Of a stretch of 64,000 bases of DNA, positions 35,786 to 47,419 are shown piece after piece. The stretch lies in the NCBI RefSeq assembly GCF_050436995.1, contig NC_134753.1, forward strand, positions 2,480,001 to 2,544,000. The letters run 5' to 3'. A program made the position numbers and the translations under genes. The stretch comes from Anticarsia gemmatalis. Lineage: Eukaryota; Arthropoda; Insecta; Lepidoptera; Erebidae. Numbering within the stretch: position 1 is the first letter of the stretch; the number at the start of each line of letters is the position of its first letter. The notes under the pieces were generated by a model. That model saw nothing but the letters and a program-made list of their open reading frames with translations, had not been told where the DNA came from and searched no databases.

Positions 35786-38080
35786 TGCAATTAATCGTGC
35801 TACAGCATCGCATACATCGCCGCTCGGATTACAGAGGCAGTCAACTGTTTACTACTAGGTATGTAAACATGAAACAAACAAGTTTTTATGAAGTTCTACG
35901 CAGAAGCCCAGAGCTGGGACACGCACTGTTTACTTATCAATAAATATCTTGCATATATGAAGACATACTTGACTACACATATGTACACGTATACATTGAT
36001 TAGAGCAGGAGACGATACTTAGATTCAACAGACATCTCCTTAGATTTAAAACATGCACATTGCTTGATATAGGTACCGTAAGACGACTTAAACAATTTTG
36101 TTTATATGGAACGATTTTTAGGTCTACTTAGAAACAAATGCCGGTCATGACGGCAAGAGCTCTATTGCGCTTCGATCGGCCGATTAGTGTTCCACCAGTC
36201 AACCGAGAGTCCTTCGCACTGGGTCTACATTAAATTTTCTTTCTGAAACTTCTACTTGTGTTCAAGTCGTTTGGTGACACCTACATAAGTATATCATAAT
36301 GATAAGGACCACCAAAGTCTCCACTTTTAGCATCTGAGATTCGTATTGAGAGACTGTATCGAATACTGCGCTTGTAGAGCTTATAAATTTGTCACTACTT
36401 AGCCGAGGGATAAAATAGTTACCTACATAAGCTTAGTTTTTTATGCTTCTTAATCATCTCTACTGTTTTTTTGCTTTAGAAATATCGTATTTATTTGCGT
36501 CTGGGAACCTACAGTACAGCAACTTTGGAATTAATAACGTTATTTCCCCTTTCGAAGTCTTCGCCCGTGATCCAATTTCATTCTAAGTCTTAAAATAAAT
36601 CCATTAAGTTACTTTATGGTTGTTAATTCATATAAATTATTGTTATAATAAAGAACAATCAATCGGCTTGCTTTATACACAAAACTAATTAGCACCCGAT
36701 AATAGAACTTTAACAAAACAAACCACGAATTAGCATTACGCTAATTTCTAGAATCGGAACTTTGTAAACACGTGTTTGTGAGTCCGTTCTATCGGGTCGT
36801 GGGTTCAAATCCCGCCAAGGTCAATGCTTCAATACTCAATGCTGAATATTTATAAACAAAAATATGTCACCAAACTGTTTGTTTATTCCGAAATAAATAA
36901 AACATTTATATCTTTTTCATCATTAAATACTTTTTTACGTACAGCGCCACCTATCGCTGTAATAATCAAATTCCTGTTTACTATTGAAAGTAAACATTAT
37001 AAGATTTGATAAATAATATTTTGGGGTAAGTAAAGGATTTATCGCTAAAATTTCTAATTTAGAAACACACGATACTTTAAAATCAATATTACTCATAGGA
37101 ATTAAATGGATATAATTGCCATTAGCCAGTTACACTTAAGGGTCGGTGAGTAGAGCAACCTTAGACCTGCACATCGATGACCGCCTGGTGGTACTATAAG
37201 CGTCTCCGAATTTTAAAGGTTACGTAAGAACTCAGTCTCAATTATTGAAAATTGTGTCAAAGACTGGCTTCGACAATTTTGACACAAGGCTGACTGTACA
37301 ATTAATAAATTTACATGCAGTTACAAAGGTTTTCTTACGAATTGCAAGTAAATCCGCTCAATACAGTATTAGGTATAAAATCTCATTGTTTCAAGTAGCG
37401 CACATCGTTCGCATCATTGACCAGAGTCGTTGATCCCAGCAACAATCAACATTATAGCTCATACATTGTTTGTTTATTCAAATGAATGTATGTGTGAGTA
37501 GGCTGAACGGTGTAACGCCACTAAGATTCTTTTTTGCAGAAGAAAAAATAGCTGTCATAGACAAGAGACTTTTATAAAAATTACACTTTTTTATCTGGCT
37601 CTATTTTATTATGATAGCTCTATGGCATGGTACTTTTTTTGTCATAGACAAGATAAAAAAGTGATAAAGTTTATACGATTGGGAATAGTTTATTGCTAGC
37701 TGTATTTTGATTGCTTTTTGCAACACTCGTAACCCTAAGCTTCTTGGTTTATTAAGTTAAAAGACGTAGGTAGGTATCTATTTTTGTCAAGAAAGTATTA
37801 TAAATGTATTCGTGCCTTCCCTTTGTGTTAAAGATAGCTAAGAGTGGAGGGATCAGTCAAACTATTTTTATTTCTTCACAGCACATTCTTAGTTGTCAAA
37901 TTGCAAAAATAACAATAATTTAACCTCATCACAATAAAAATACTAAAATAAATAAACTCGCTCGCATTAATCCGCATCATGATTTAACGCACTTCAATCC
38001 TAAATCCTCGTTAAAACAACTTCAAAACTTAAACATCACATCAAGTTAAATATAAGAACAGAAAAGGCTCCCACATTCCC
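35786..38080. other. Noncoding stretch with minor repeats
   Basis: A tRNA-like B box (GTGGGTTCAAATCCCGCC, about 36,801-36,818) marks a small SINE scrap. A 13-base inverted pair CACTTTTTTATCT / AGATAAAAAAGTG lies around 37,585-37,663. No gene is supported. Confidence 0.35.
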
Positions 38081-38086
38081 TGTGAC

Positions 38087-38515
38087 TCAGTAAGTCAGGA
38101 GGCCTACTATGTTTATCCGAAGATTTGCTACAATTTCGATAAGAAACATGAGTCTAAATCGATTTTGGGTTTTGTAGTTTCGTGAACAATCTTCACGTAC
38201 AAAAGCATAAATGTCACCAAACTTGAACACAAAATGATGTAGTAAAACGTAGACCTAGTAGACGCAGGAGATACTCGGTTGACTGATGTACAAAACCGAC
38301 GAACGAAGCGCATAAGCCCTGACCATTGCACCCTGCAATTCTTACCAAGCTACTTTTAAAATCGTTCTCGAAGATGTAGCGAAATATTAAAATTTCAAAC
38401 AAATTTTGTACAAACGAAGCTTGGAAACGAATGAAATCGTTGAAGAAATATCAGAAATTTCGAGCTAAGTTTTGTTATCGTAACATTATAGTAGGCCTCC
38501 AGGACTGGGCGACTT
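38087..38515. repeat. Possible MITE with GGAGGCCTACTAT ends
   Basis: GGAGGCCTACTAT at about 38098 is matched by its reverse complement ATAGTAGGCCTCC at about 38489; similarity extends a little outward and inward. The 400-bp interior has only shadow frames. No target duplication is clear. Confidence 0.4.
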
Positions 38516-39390
38516 GTAACTTGTGACTCATTTCCGAGTCGAATTCCTCGTGACGTCACAGGGTGCGCGTGCGCCGACACATCGCTATTTTAAACTACAT
38601 TCCTTATTTGTGGACAGTGTTGTCTGGCCACTTAAATTATACTCACTTAAATGACTGCTGATTATTGTTGGGTTGAAAAATAGAGGTAAATGGTTAGGTT
38701 TGTTGGTTTGTAGGACTATAGACACAAATTAGCGCGTTCTAAAAATAATCTTATGTCTAGAAAAGCCGAACTAAGAGAGAATATCGACTTCGAATAAGCC
38801 AGCTATAATTTACACAGAAATTTTTTTCAACGCAATGTTATTGGAAAAAACCATTACTAGACTTTCTGAAAATAATTTAATTCAAATAAAATACAACGTA
38901 GGTACCTACTACCAAAAAATGCATTACTTTTCCAAAAAGGAACTGTAATAAAGAGCAGTATATGTATAGTAAAATAAATTCATATTGAACTTCTAATTAA
39001 ATAGTAAGCTGTAAATTACATAATAATAAGCTTCTTTGTTCAAATTTCACCGAATTTGTCATCAAATTATCCACTTGACTGGATCAATGACCTTATCTTC
39101 AAACATACAAAACGCCATCTACAATGAGTCAGGAACATCCTGGAGGATAAGTAAAGCATTCATTAATCATTCATGTGAAATATTTTAATAAACTGACTAT
39201 AAATCCATAATACGTATAGCAAACAAAAAGCTTTTGATATTTTTGTGACACATCTTTGAACTTTAAAAAGATATAATCCTGTATATGTACTTACACAATT
39301 TTTTTTTTCGTCTATTTTCTCTTGCAGTCAATTAAATGCAAATTAATTAACCTTTTACTGTATCCCTCACTATGGCTGGATTTCTAGAGA
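38516..39390. other. Noncoding with a CRE-like CpG patch
   Basis: TGACGTCA at 38551-38558 followed by CAGGGTGCGCGTGCGCCG stands out from AT-rich surroundings and may be regulatory. The remainder shows nothing recognisable. Confidence 0.3.
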
Positions 39391-39394
39391 GTCT

Positions 39395-39620
39395 CCTTCC
39401 ATTAGGTGACAGGGTTTGGGCCTTTAGGTCTCTGCACTGGACAAACTAGTCTGATTGTGGATGACTATATTATTCCAGAACTGTTTTAAAGAACTCTCAG
39501 AACATAGGCGATAGAAAGTTTTGCAGTTACCAAGTGGTAATTATTTATAAGTCACACATAACTTCGAAAAGTCATTGCTTGGGTTTGGCTTCCGAGCGTT
39601 TGCGTGATTCACAATTGCCC
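39395..39620 (-). repeat. Degenerate inverted SINE family C copy
   Basis: On the minus strand CAATGACTTTTCGAAGTTAT, GTGTGACTT, then CCTATGTTCTGAGAGTTCTT and TTAAAACAGTTCTG follow the family C order. The 70-codon plus frame at 39534-39746 begins in it. Confidence 0.45.
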
Positions 39621-40429
39621 AATGCTGTTATCTATGAAATATTAGAAAAAGTACCTGAAAAACTCTGTATATTAATGAGATTAACTTTTCAAATTAAGAT
39701 AAATAACATTGATACGATACAAACAATGAACGTAGTAGCAAAATAACATGTTACACTTTAGCTTTCTTTTTGTATGACTGACGTGCACTAATACTATGTT
39801 TTAAAGTGCCATACATACTGCCTGTAATGGAGAAAGAACAATGCTAATAAACTAGTGCATTAAAGTAAAAAAAAACAGTAAATCTTACCTAAGTATGTGA
39901 TTGTAAAGGACCTGAAATGCCAAAATTTGTTTTAAAATAAAAATTTGTTATTTATAATTTATGCAGAAGGATCTATTTTAAAGGATTGAGGTGGAATCAG
40001 TCTAGATTGTATCAATAGAACATTTTCGGTAATGACTAAAAAGATCGAGAAATAAGGGCGTTAGTATCTGCTCAGCTGGTGTCGACTGTGAACCAAAGTA
40101 GAGGTTAGTGCCCATGTGAGCTGGCGTCGACTATTAGCTAAGTCTAGGAAGTTGAACACATCTGTAAACTTTAATATTCTATGTAACTCTTTAGCATAGA
40201 ACGGAAATTGTAGAGTCCATTCATGAGAAAACATAATAGTTCTTTTACAATTTACACATCAAACATTCAGCATAGACGTTTAAAAAATAATCAATTACAG
40301 TAATGTTTAAATCAAAACACCAAAAAAAAACCATAAACAACTTTTATTTCTAGATTTACGTAATAAATATGGAGCTAGACAGGACAATTAAGGCAGCAGT
40401 TGAAGCCTATCGGCGCCTGCCTAGAATAG

Positions 40430-40660
40430 TCTATCCTGCAAGTGTAAATTGGCTATAATACATAGCCGTTTGCGTGCCCAGCACACTTTACAACATTAAT
40501 TACTGAGAAAAACGCGTCACGGAGAGCGGGCGGCGCGCGCGCTCTTTTTGCAATGGCATACTCGCCCGGAAACGCACGCGCGAACCGCGTTTTTTGCAAT
40601 ATTGCATTAATTTTTAATGCGATCGAGAGCAATGGCCGTTTTGTAAAATGATCTAGCTAT
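40430..40660. promoter_or_regulatory. CpG-rich island, candidate regulatory element
   Basis: A compact island with GCGGGCGGCGCGCGCGCTC and AACGCACGCGCGAACCGCG, flanked by homeodomain-type TTAAT words (ACATTAATTACTG, TTGCATTAATTTTTAATGCG) and two GCCAT-type words in inverse orientation (GCAATGGCAT, GCAATGGCCG). No frame or splice site supports an exon. An enhancer or silencer is plausible, as is a promoter. Confidence 0.3.
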
Positions 40661-41266
40661 CTAGTAAGCTGCAGGAGAGGGTTGTAAATTTGTATTGTAG
40701 TGTAAAATGTATATTTTTTTATAGACAGCATTAAAGTAGTGTGAGATGTGTAAACAAAGGTATTTATTATATCTTAATTGTGGTGATCTGGAATTTTAAT
40801 CAGTAGGTAATTACTATAACAAACAAAAATAGTTATTGTATGTTCGCAATAATAAGTAACAATAAACTTATACACAATTTCATATACGTTTTTCAAGCAC
40901 GACTAAAAGTTGTGGCTATCTAAATAACAAATGGGGAGCAAAATATATAGCTCATCAAATTAAACGAATAGCGAATTTATCTAAAGTTGGAAAACTCTTT
41001 TTACTACAATAATGTAGCCTAATGAATGTTGTCTGTCCGTTAGTACATTTAAATATATTTTACTAAATCAGTCCGATCCATCGATCCGGTACAGATTGGA
41101 CTCCGACCTACATTCTAATTAATTTAATTGTCAAAAATAGGCTGTCTGTGAATGCAGTTGCCAATTTCAATGATCAAGAATAAAAAAGGTTCGCAATTGT
41201 CAATTTGTTGAGGCACTCAGTAGAAAATAATTAGTGCAGTCAATTAAGCTTAAATTAGGTAAGAAT

Positions 41267-42527
41267 CTCGGAATTCGAGATACCCAGCTGTAAGTCTGTA
41301 AATACTTGTATATTGACACCCTAAAAGTTGTCTCAAAACCTACATCTGGTAGGGTGTACGCAACTATAAAATTTCAAGGTCCAAAGTCCCAAAAACCGGT
41401 TTTTTGAGCTTTTTTTGTAAATATCTCATTTCCTATGGAATTTTTGCATTCGTATTCATTACCAATATTGTACAGTATAAAATTCTCTACAAATTATGTT
41501 TGAATTTTTTTTTTACGGTGAACCGTTTTCGAGATAGAGGGGGGAGAGCGCGCGGTCACAGGATCATTTCAAGTCAACCGGTGCCTCCGGTCGAAGATGC
41601 GCCATATATATTATAGTTGATGAACTATCGATAAATCAATGATTAATAAATATTTGTCAATTTCTATTAACTATTACATTATTTTTTATCATTTTTTTCA
41701 TAACCTATCCACTTTTTATTCAGTATTAATTAACTTATCAACACTTACCTGCCCATGTAATTGCAGAATTTTTCATGAAAATATAGGCACTATATTTGAA
41801 TTTTAACCTAATTAATATTAATAACTTCTTACGTGATGAAAAAAAAACAAATAAATCAGTATTATTGAAAAGATATAGATTTAATATAATTATGAAGAAA
41901 ATTATGACACCAATGACTTTTCGAAGTTATGTGTGTATTAGAAATAATTGTCACATGCTCCAACGGTGAAGGAAAACATCGTGAGGAAACCTTGCATGAA
42001 TAAAATTTGTTAAATACATTTATTGAGGGCATGCAAAGTCCCCAACCCGCACTTGGCCAGCGTGGTGGACTCAAGGCCTAACCCCTCCCTCATTACGGGA
42101 GAAGACCCTTGCTCAGCAGTGGGACAGTAATGGGTTAAATTTATTTATTATTATAATCATTGATTTATCGATAGTTCATCAACTATATATGGCGCATCTT
42201 CGACCGGAGGCACCGGTTGACTTGAAATGATCCTGTGACCGCGCGCTCTCCGCCCTCTATCTCGGAAACGGTTCACCGTAAAAAAAAAATTCAAACAAAA
42301 TTTGTAGAGAATTTTATACTGTACAATATTGGTAATGAATACGAATGCAAAAATTCCATAGGAAATGAGATATTTACAAAAAAAGCTCAATAAACCGGTT
42401 TTTGGGACTTTGGACCTTGAAATTTTATAGTTGCGTACACCCTACCATATGTAGGTTTTGAGACAACTTTTAGGGTGTCAATATACAAGTATTTACAGAC
42501 TTACAGCTGGGTATCTCGAATTCCGAG
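41267..42527. mobile_element. Foldback element with ~380-bp inverted arms
   Basis: The left arm 41267-41650 and right arm 42143-42527 are near-identical inverted copies, from CTCGGAATTCGAGATACCCA at the outer ends to ATAAATCAATGATTA at the inner ends. Each arm contains the same ~70-codon open frame reading inward (41404-41616 plus, 42157-42390 minus), with peptide start MSFFCKYLISYGIFAFVF. The 490-bp loop holds a SINE family C insertion. No recognisable transposase; no clear target duplication. Confidence 0.85.
41905..42138 (+). repeat. SINE family C inside the foldback loop
   Basis: CCAATGACTTTTCGAAGTTA, TGCTCCAACGGTGAAGG, AAAACATCGTGAGGAAACC, CAAAGTCCCCAACCCGCACT and the GGGACAGTAATGGG terminus are nearly consensus, so this copy is young relative to the others. 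Confidence 0.75.
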
Positions 42528-43139
42528 GTGAACTTACTATAATGACTGGACTAAATGTTACTTTTAGCATATGTACTAAATGTATTTTTTTACTATTAAT
42601 GTTAGTTTGAGTGTGTACATAAATACTTATTTTTTAGAATTTTTAATCCATGTCTTGTAGCTGTCACGACTCACGACAATTTTTTTTATTGTTTTTAAAC
42701 AACTTTTTTAAAACTTTGTGTTAAAGTTTAGATTTCGACTATTTCAGTAAATACAATTTGTTGCACCATATGTATATCACTATTTATTATCCTATAGATA
42801 AATAAGAAACCTAAAAAGAACTCATTTTACAATCTGAGATAGTCTTTGTTATTAAAAAAGTTACTGTATTTAATTGAACTGATTTCGCGAATAGGTCTAG
42901 AAGAAAACAAAAGACGTACATGGTTATCAACTGATATCCATCTTGCAAAAACCTATGACATGGTTGATTAGGTCGAGTTACGCGTGAATAGTCGCAGGGC
43001 GAGCGTGACACAATTGTAGTACCATACACTTTTCTATAACGGTAACTATAGCCCGACAACTTTGTAAAGAGTTTGCTTCAGTTAGTAAGGGATTTTTTAC
43101 CATATTTCTTTACTTTATTAGAAATGAATGTTGTATGCA

Positions 43140-43326
43140 GGCCTCTGTGGTGCAGTAGTTAAGGTGATCGCCAAGCTACCATTGCGGTGGGAAGTCGTGG
43201 GTTCGATTCCCGCACGAAACAATAATGTGTGTGATCCACAAATAATCGTTTCGGGTCTGGTTGTACTTTGCGTCCATTGTTTGCATGATTAAAAAAGCAA
43301 TTCTTAGTGAGAGAGTTGTATCATAA
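43140..43326 (+). repeat. tRNA-headed SINE family A, copy 3
   Basis: GCCTCTGTGGTGCAGTAGTT, AAGGTGATCGCC, GGGTTCGATTCCCGCACG, GGTCTGGTTGTACTTTGCG and TTCTTAGTGAGAG in family order. Confidence 0.75.
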
Positions 43327-43343
43327 AAGAGAAAAAAAGAGAA

Positions 43344-43612
43344 AAGAGCCTTGGCACGTTCGATTTAACTAGATTATCCATATCTACATACAATCACGTC
43401 TTTTAATCACCCAGATTATAATAAACACAAAATTCTTAGTATACTCAAAATAAAGTAGCTCTATCCAACAGCCACCCTACTTAGCCTTTTTGTAGTTCAC
43501 TCAAGTTCTAAACTTTCAATTTTGTATACTTCCGATACAAAATTCAGATTTTAGAAATTGAGTGGCCACCGCGAACCTTGCACCTACACTACACTAAGTT
43601 GTTAGCTTATAG
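43344..43612. mobile_element. TA-type MITE family, copy 2
   Basis: Starts AGAGCCTTGGCACG, shares ACTAGATTA and CAAAATAAAGTAGCT with the 5807-6028 copy, and ends CTAAGTTGTTAGCTTATAG. The ends are more decayed than in the other two copies. It directly abuts a SINE family A copy on its left. Confidence 0.5.
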
Positions 43613-44160
43613 TGCGAACATTGTTTACTCTGTAGCCATGCATGGGAGATCTTGCCTTCATATTACCGACGTCACAAAAACTAGAGGCATTTCCTGTAAA
43701 GCGCCTATAAATTGTATTATTTAATTATGACTTATGACTGTAGTAAACATCCAGATTCAGTGATTTACTGGCCGTAGGTAATTAGTTATGTTGACAAGAG
43801 GCACCTAAGTATAGCGTAAATTTAGTGATACGAGAAGACAATAAGTGAGCGAAAGAAAAGAGGCTAATTAACAAAAAATATTGAAATTCTTGGATTCAGG
43901 GATAATGCTTGAAGTTTTTTAAATGTTTTCTACTTACTTACTTTGAAATAGGTATCAAAGACAAGTGTTGAAACGGACTTTCATAAGTAAGTCGCAATTT
44001 TAATTAATAAGCATTTTTGTTCTAATTATAGTTAAGAATAGTCAAGTACGCCATCATGACTTCCACGCAAATCGTGCTAGCCAAACCTAGGCACTTCTAA
44101 CTTTTCAAGTCAAGTCACAAGCATGGTGGAATAGTATCTAATAGTGACATGATAAAGGTC

Positions 44161-44328
44161 TGTACTGTCAAGTATAGAGAGTTTGACATTTAAAATGCAT
44201 TTACAAAATAGTCCCTACGGAGCCCGCCAGAGGCGCTGATCAGATTTTTGTGCAATTTTTTTTGATAACTAGCCGATATGAATATAGTGTATGGGACGGT
44301 AGTCGATAATAGTAGAGAGCGGAGCTAC
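44161..44328 (-). repeat. Repeat family H, most complete copy
   Basis: On the plus strand: TGTACTGTCAAGTATAGAGA, GTTTGACATTTAAAATGCAT, CGGAGCCCGCCAGAGGCGC, ACTAGCCGATATG and GGTAGTCGATAATAGTAGAG. It provides the uninterrupted order used to recognise the nested insertion at 35020-35687. Confidence 0.55.
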
Positions 44329-47300
44329 AGTGGGCCCTTATAGTGTATCTTTTTGTATCGAAATTTTACCCAAAAAAGAACAAAGCCAAATTAATTAAAA
44401 TTCTTGTTACCTGTACAAAACAAGTTAATAAAGTTCATTAGCGTTAGTGCGTTGTCCCATCCCTGTGTTTTCACTTGATATTTGACCTCATAGGTGACTG
44501 GTTCGTTGATCCGTCTGGCGAACGAACCATCGTGGGACCATTTGATTTGAATTCATTATTATCAGACACTATGGTTTTTGCATATTTGTGGGCATTTTAA
44601 TCTCGAAATGAAATGCAAATTGCCTGCAGGCTGTTTTTTCTTTTTTGGTCCCTTATATGCCGTAGGAAACTAGTATAATGCCTTTGAGTTGGTAAAGCAA
44701 CTAATGATGCGTTTTGTATCCCAGAATATAATTTTGTGTGATAAATCTGTCAACATTTACTGCTATGTTATAATCCATGTTTTATTCTAAGATCATGCTT
44801 TGTACACTAACATTACAGAATTTAAATTTATATAGGTTTAAGTTAACCGTGCACTGGGTGTAAGCCAGCTCCTCCAATCGGGTCTTCACCTCACCAAGTA
44901 AGTATAACGGCTTTTGGTCTACTTATCCAACTCACCCAACAAAAAATTAAATGTTGCTATCTTATAAACATTACAATGAAAGATAATAATTTTGACTCTG
45001 CATTTGTGCCTGCTATTTATATTCTGGTAAATACATTATTTGTTTTAAGTAATCCCTGCTTTTCAAAAAGAGGACTTTATAAACACAAAACGTTGTTCCC
45101 AATTACAATTTTCCCAACAATAAACACATCACTAAGCCAAATGCAAGTTTTATTGGAAGATTGTCGGTTTAATCGAGCAGTGAGTAGGTACGTAGGTAGG
45201 CATTTATCGCAAGGGACGTTTGAACGAGTCATCGAACTGTTGACATTGAGTTCGCAAGGTGCCCTAAACATACATTTATCTCTGCACGAGAGAGGTTAGC
45301 TTTCAACGTTTTTGCAATCGATTCAGAAAGTTGAAGATAGTTTTAATTGTGATAGATATTATCTCTTTATACAACTATGATAATAAAGCTAGAAAAATAT
45401 TTCTAGAGATTATAGAACGGTCAATCTGTGTAAAGGTATTTTTTTATACAAATCTCAGACGGGCAAAAACGTGACCATTGTATTTAAAGGCGCATTTTTG
45501 TGTCTGTCTGGCCTGTCTCTAAAAGGGCACGTGCCCTAGACATGAAAAGAAGGTAAGGACGCTTATGAGACTTATATTCTAAACGTTGAAATAATTAAGA
45601 TCCTTAATATGTAGGTAGGTATGTAGGTACTAATATTGGCGATTATTTTCTATGTAATTTGATTATGAGGTCATTCGAATTAAAAAGATAAGTAGCTATA
45701 GCTTCCGAAAGTCTAATGTCATCGTACACCCAGAAGAAAAACTCAGTAAGTACCTATTCAAATCCAATCTAAGTATATTTGACGAGTGTACCACTTGCGG
45801 TTGGTATAAAATGGCTTATGAGAAATAGGAAGCCATGCCGAAATGGATCCATATTCTAAACACCCACAACTTAAAACCCCGATTACACTCACCAACCTTT
45901 CACAAATCAATATCAGCCACCTGGCATCCCGATATTGTTCACGCGTCAGAACGGCGCGCGCGCATTTAATTGCGTTCATACCAAGCTTCATAATGCATCT
46001 GTTGTTATGTGGCGAGACCTGCCCATTGTATCGTGAAACACGCGATTGTCTTTTTTCATTGGTGCACCGGACCGAATGACGGGAGAAGAAAAACTCGGAA
46101 TGAGGTTAGACATCAACGGTATTGTGAAAAAAGCTTGGGTCAGCGTCCGCTGGCTTCGAGGGACTAAATCATAATGTTCATGTCTTCTGATTCGTTATTA
46201 TCTTGGTGGTCAGGCTAAAAGACAGAAGGATAGGTGATTTACTGTATTTTAGAAAGGTACTGCCTTCGTAAGGATCCATTTCTCGATCCTGATGTTTGGT
46301 AAGCTTTCGGAATGAAATAAAATTTAGGTCTTGAGTCCACCACGCTGCTATCGAAGCTCTTAAAGGAGGTCGTGTCCTATTGTTTTAATCAATTTTAAAT
46401 GGCACAAAAAGTCCAAGTAGGGTGCTTATGCTAGGCTCACGATAAAAATAGAGACGTAATGCAATCATAAGAAAAATAATACAAACGGAATTGAATCTGG
46501 TTACTTACAATTAAGAAGCAATCCATGTCTCTCCTTCCTATGTTCCAATCCTACCCTCATAGTCACGTGTTTAGCATTATTATAACGTATTCTATACGCG
46601 TATTTGGGCCCTTATTTCGAATAATATAAACATTTGAGTGTAATAACATGACCTGACTATATTTATTCGAAAAACACGAACATGTTGAAGCACATAGGTA
46701 ATTACAATAACTCTAAAAAACGGCAAAGCTAAATTCTACTTGAGTATTATTTAATAGAAATAAAATTTAATATTATAGCAGATTATTTATTAGCTCTTCA
46801 AGCGTCTCGCAGAAATTACTTTTTTCTATAATGTCTCATCTAAAAAACGATTCATATTATCTATGTGCTCGTTATTTCAACGAATAGATGATCGCACTTC
46901 ATGACTCAAAAAGTAGTTTAGTACAAGCAGTCATGGATAAAGCATCAAAGGAATTTCTCTCTTCAGAAAATTCAGATTCATAAAAACCACCTAACTTCAG
47001 CTGTCTGCGATAAATTCAATACGATGTTACTTTCTTGTTGGTAGTGACATCTATGAGGAGATTGTGGAACTAAATAAATGGATCATTCATTTATTAACTA
47101 TCTTTGTCACTAGTTTAATTTGATATATTTTATTATACCACAGATTTATTCCATGAACAGTTATTATATTAGTGAAATATTTAGGTATAGTATTTGAATT
47201 AAAGTAAAAAAGAAAATAATAGCTTTGGCTTCCGAACGGTTGAATTTAATGTCATCTTCACATGAAAGTTTTGACACTGACGTTTGACATGTAATCGTAT

Positions 47301-47340
47301 TTTTCATTTCGTAGTAGGTGAACATAGTTTTGTTGTCGTG
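44329..47340. other. Noncoding stretch upstream of RNase T2
   Basis: A 107-codon plus frame (44976-45299) has neither family features nor splice context. A CpG-richer patch at 45,870-46,090 holds CGATTACACTC, CCACCTGG, GGCGCGCGCGC and ATTTAATTGC words and may be regulatory. A short inverted family C scrap (TTGAGTCCACCACGCTG) is near 46,333. Confidence 0.35.
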
Positions 47341-47347
47341 TATAAAA
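47341..47347 (+). promoter_or_regulatory. TATA box of the RNase T2 gene
   Basis: TATAAAA lies 79 bases upstream of the start codon. TTCAC at 47372-47376, about 30 bases downstream, is a plausible initiator, which would give a 5' leader of roughly 47 bases with no upstream ATG in good context. Confidence 0.55.
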
Positions 47348-47419
47348 ACGAAGCGGAATTTATGTAATTTATTCACAACGGAATTATTACGAAACAGGCT
47401 GTGATCTTAGTAAACAAAC

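Noticed and set aside
44976..45299. 107-codon frame as a small secreted protein gene
   Set aside because: The N-terminal hydrophobic stretch is preceded by an acidic segment, there is no promoter or poly(A) context, and codon composition matches background.
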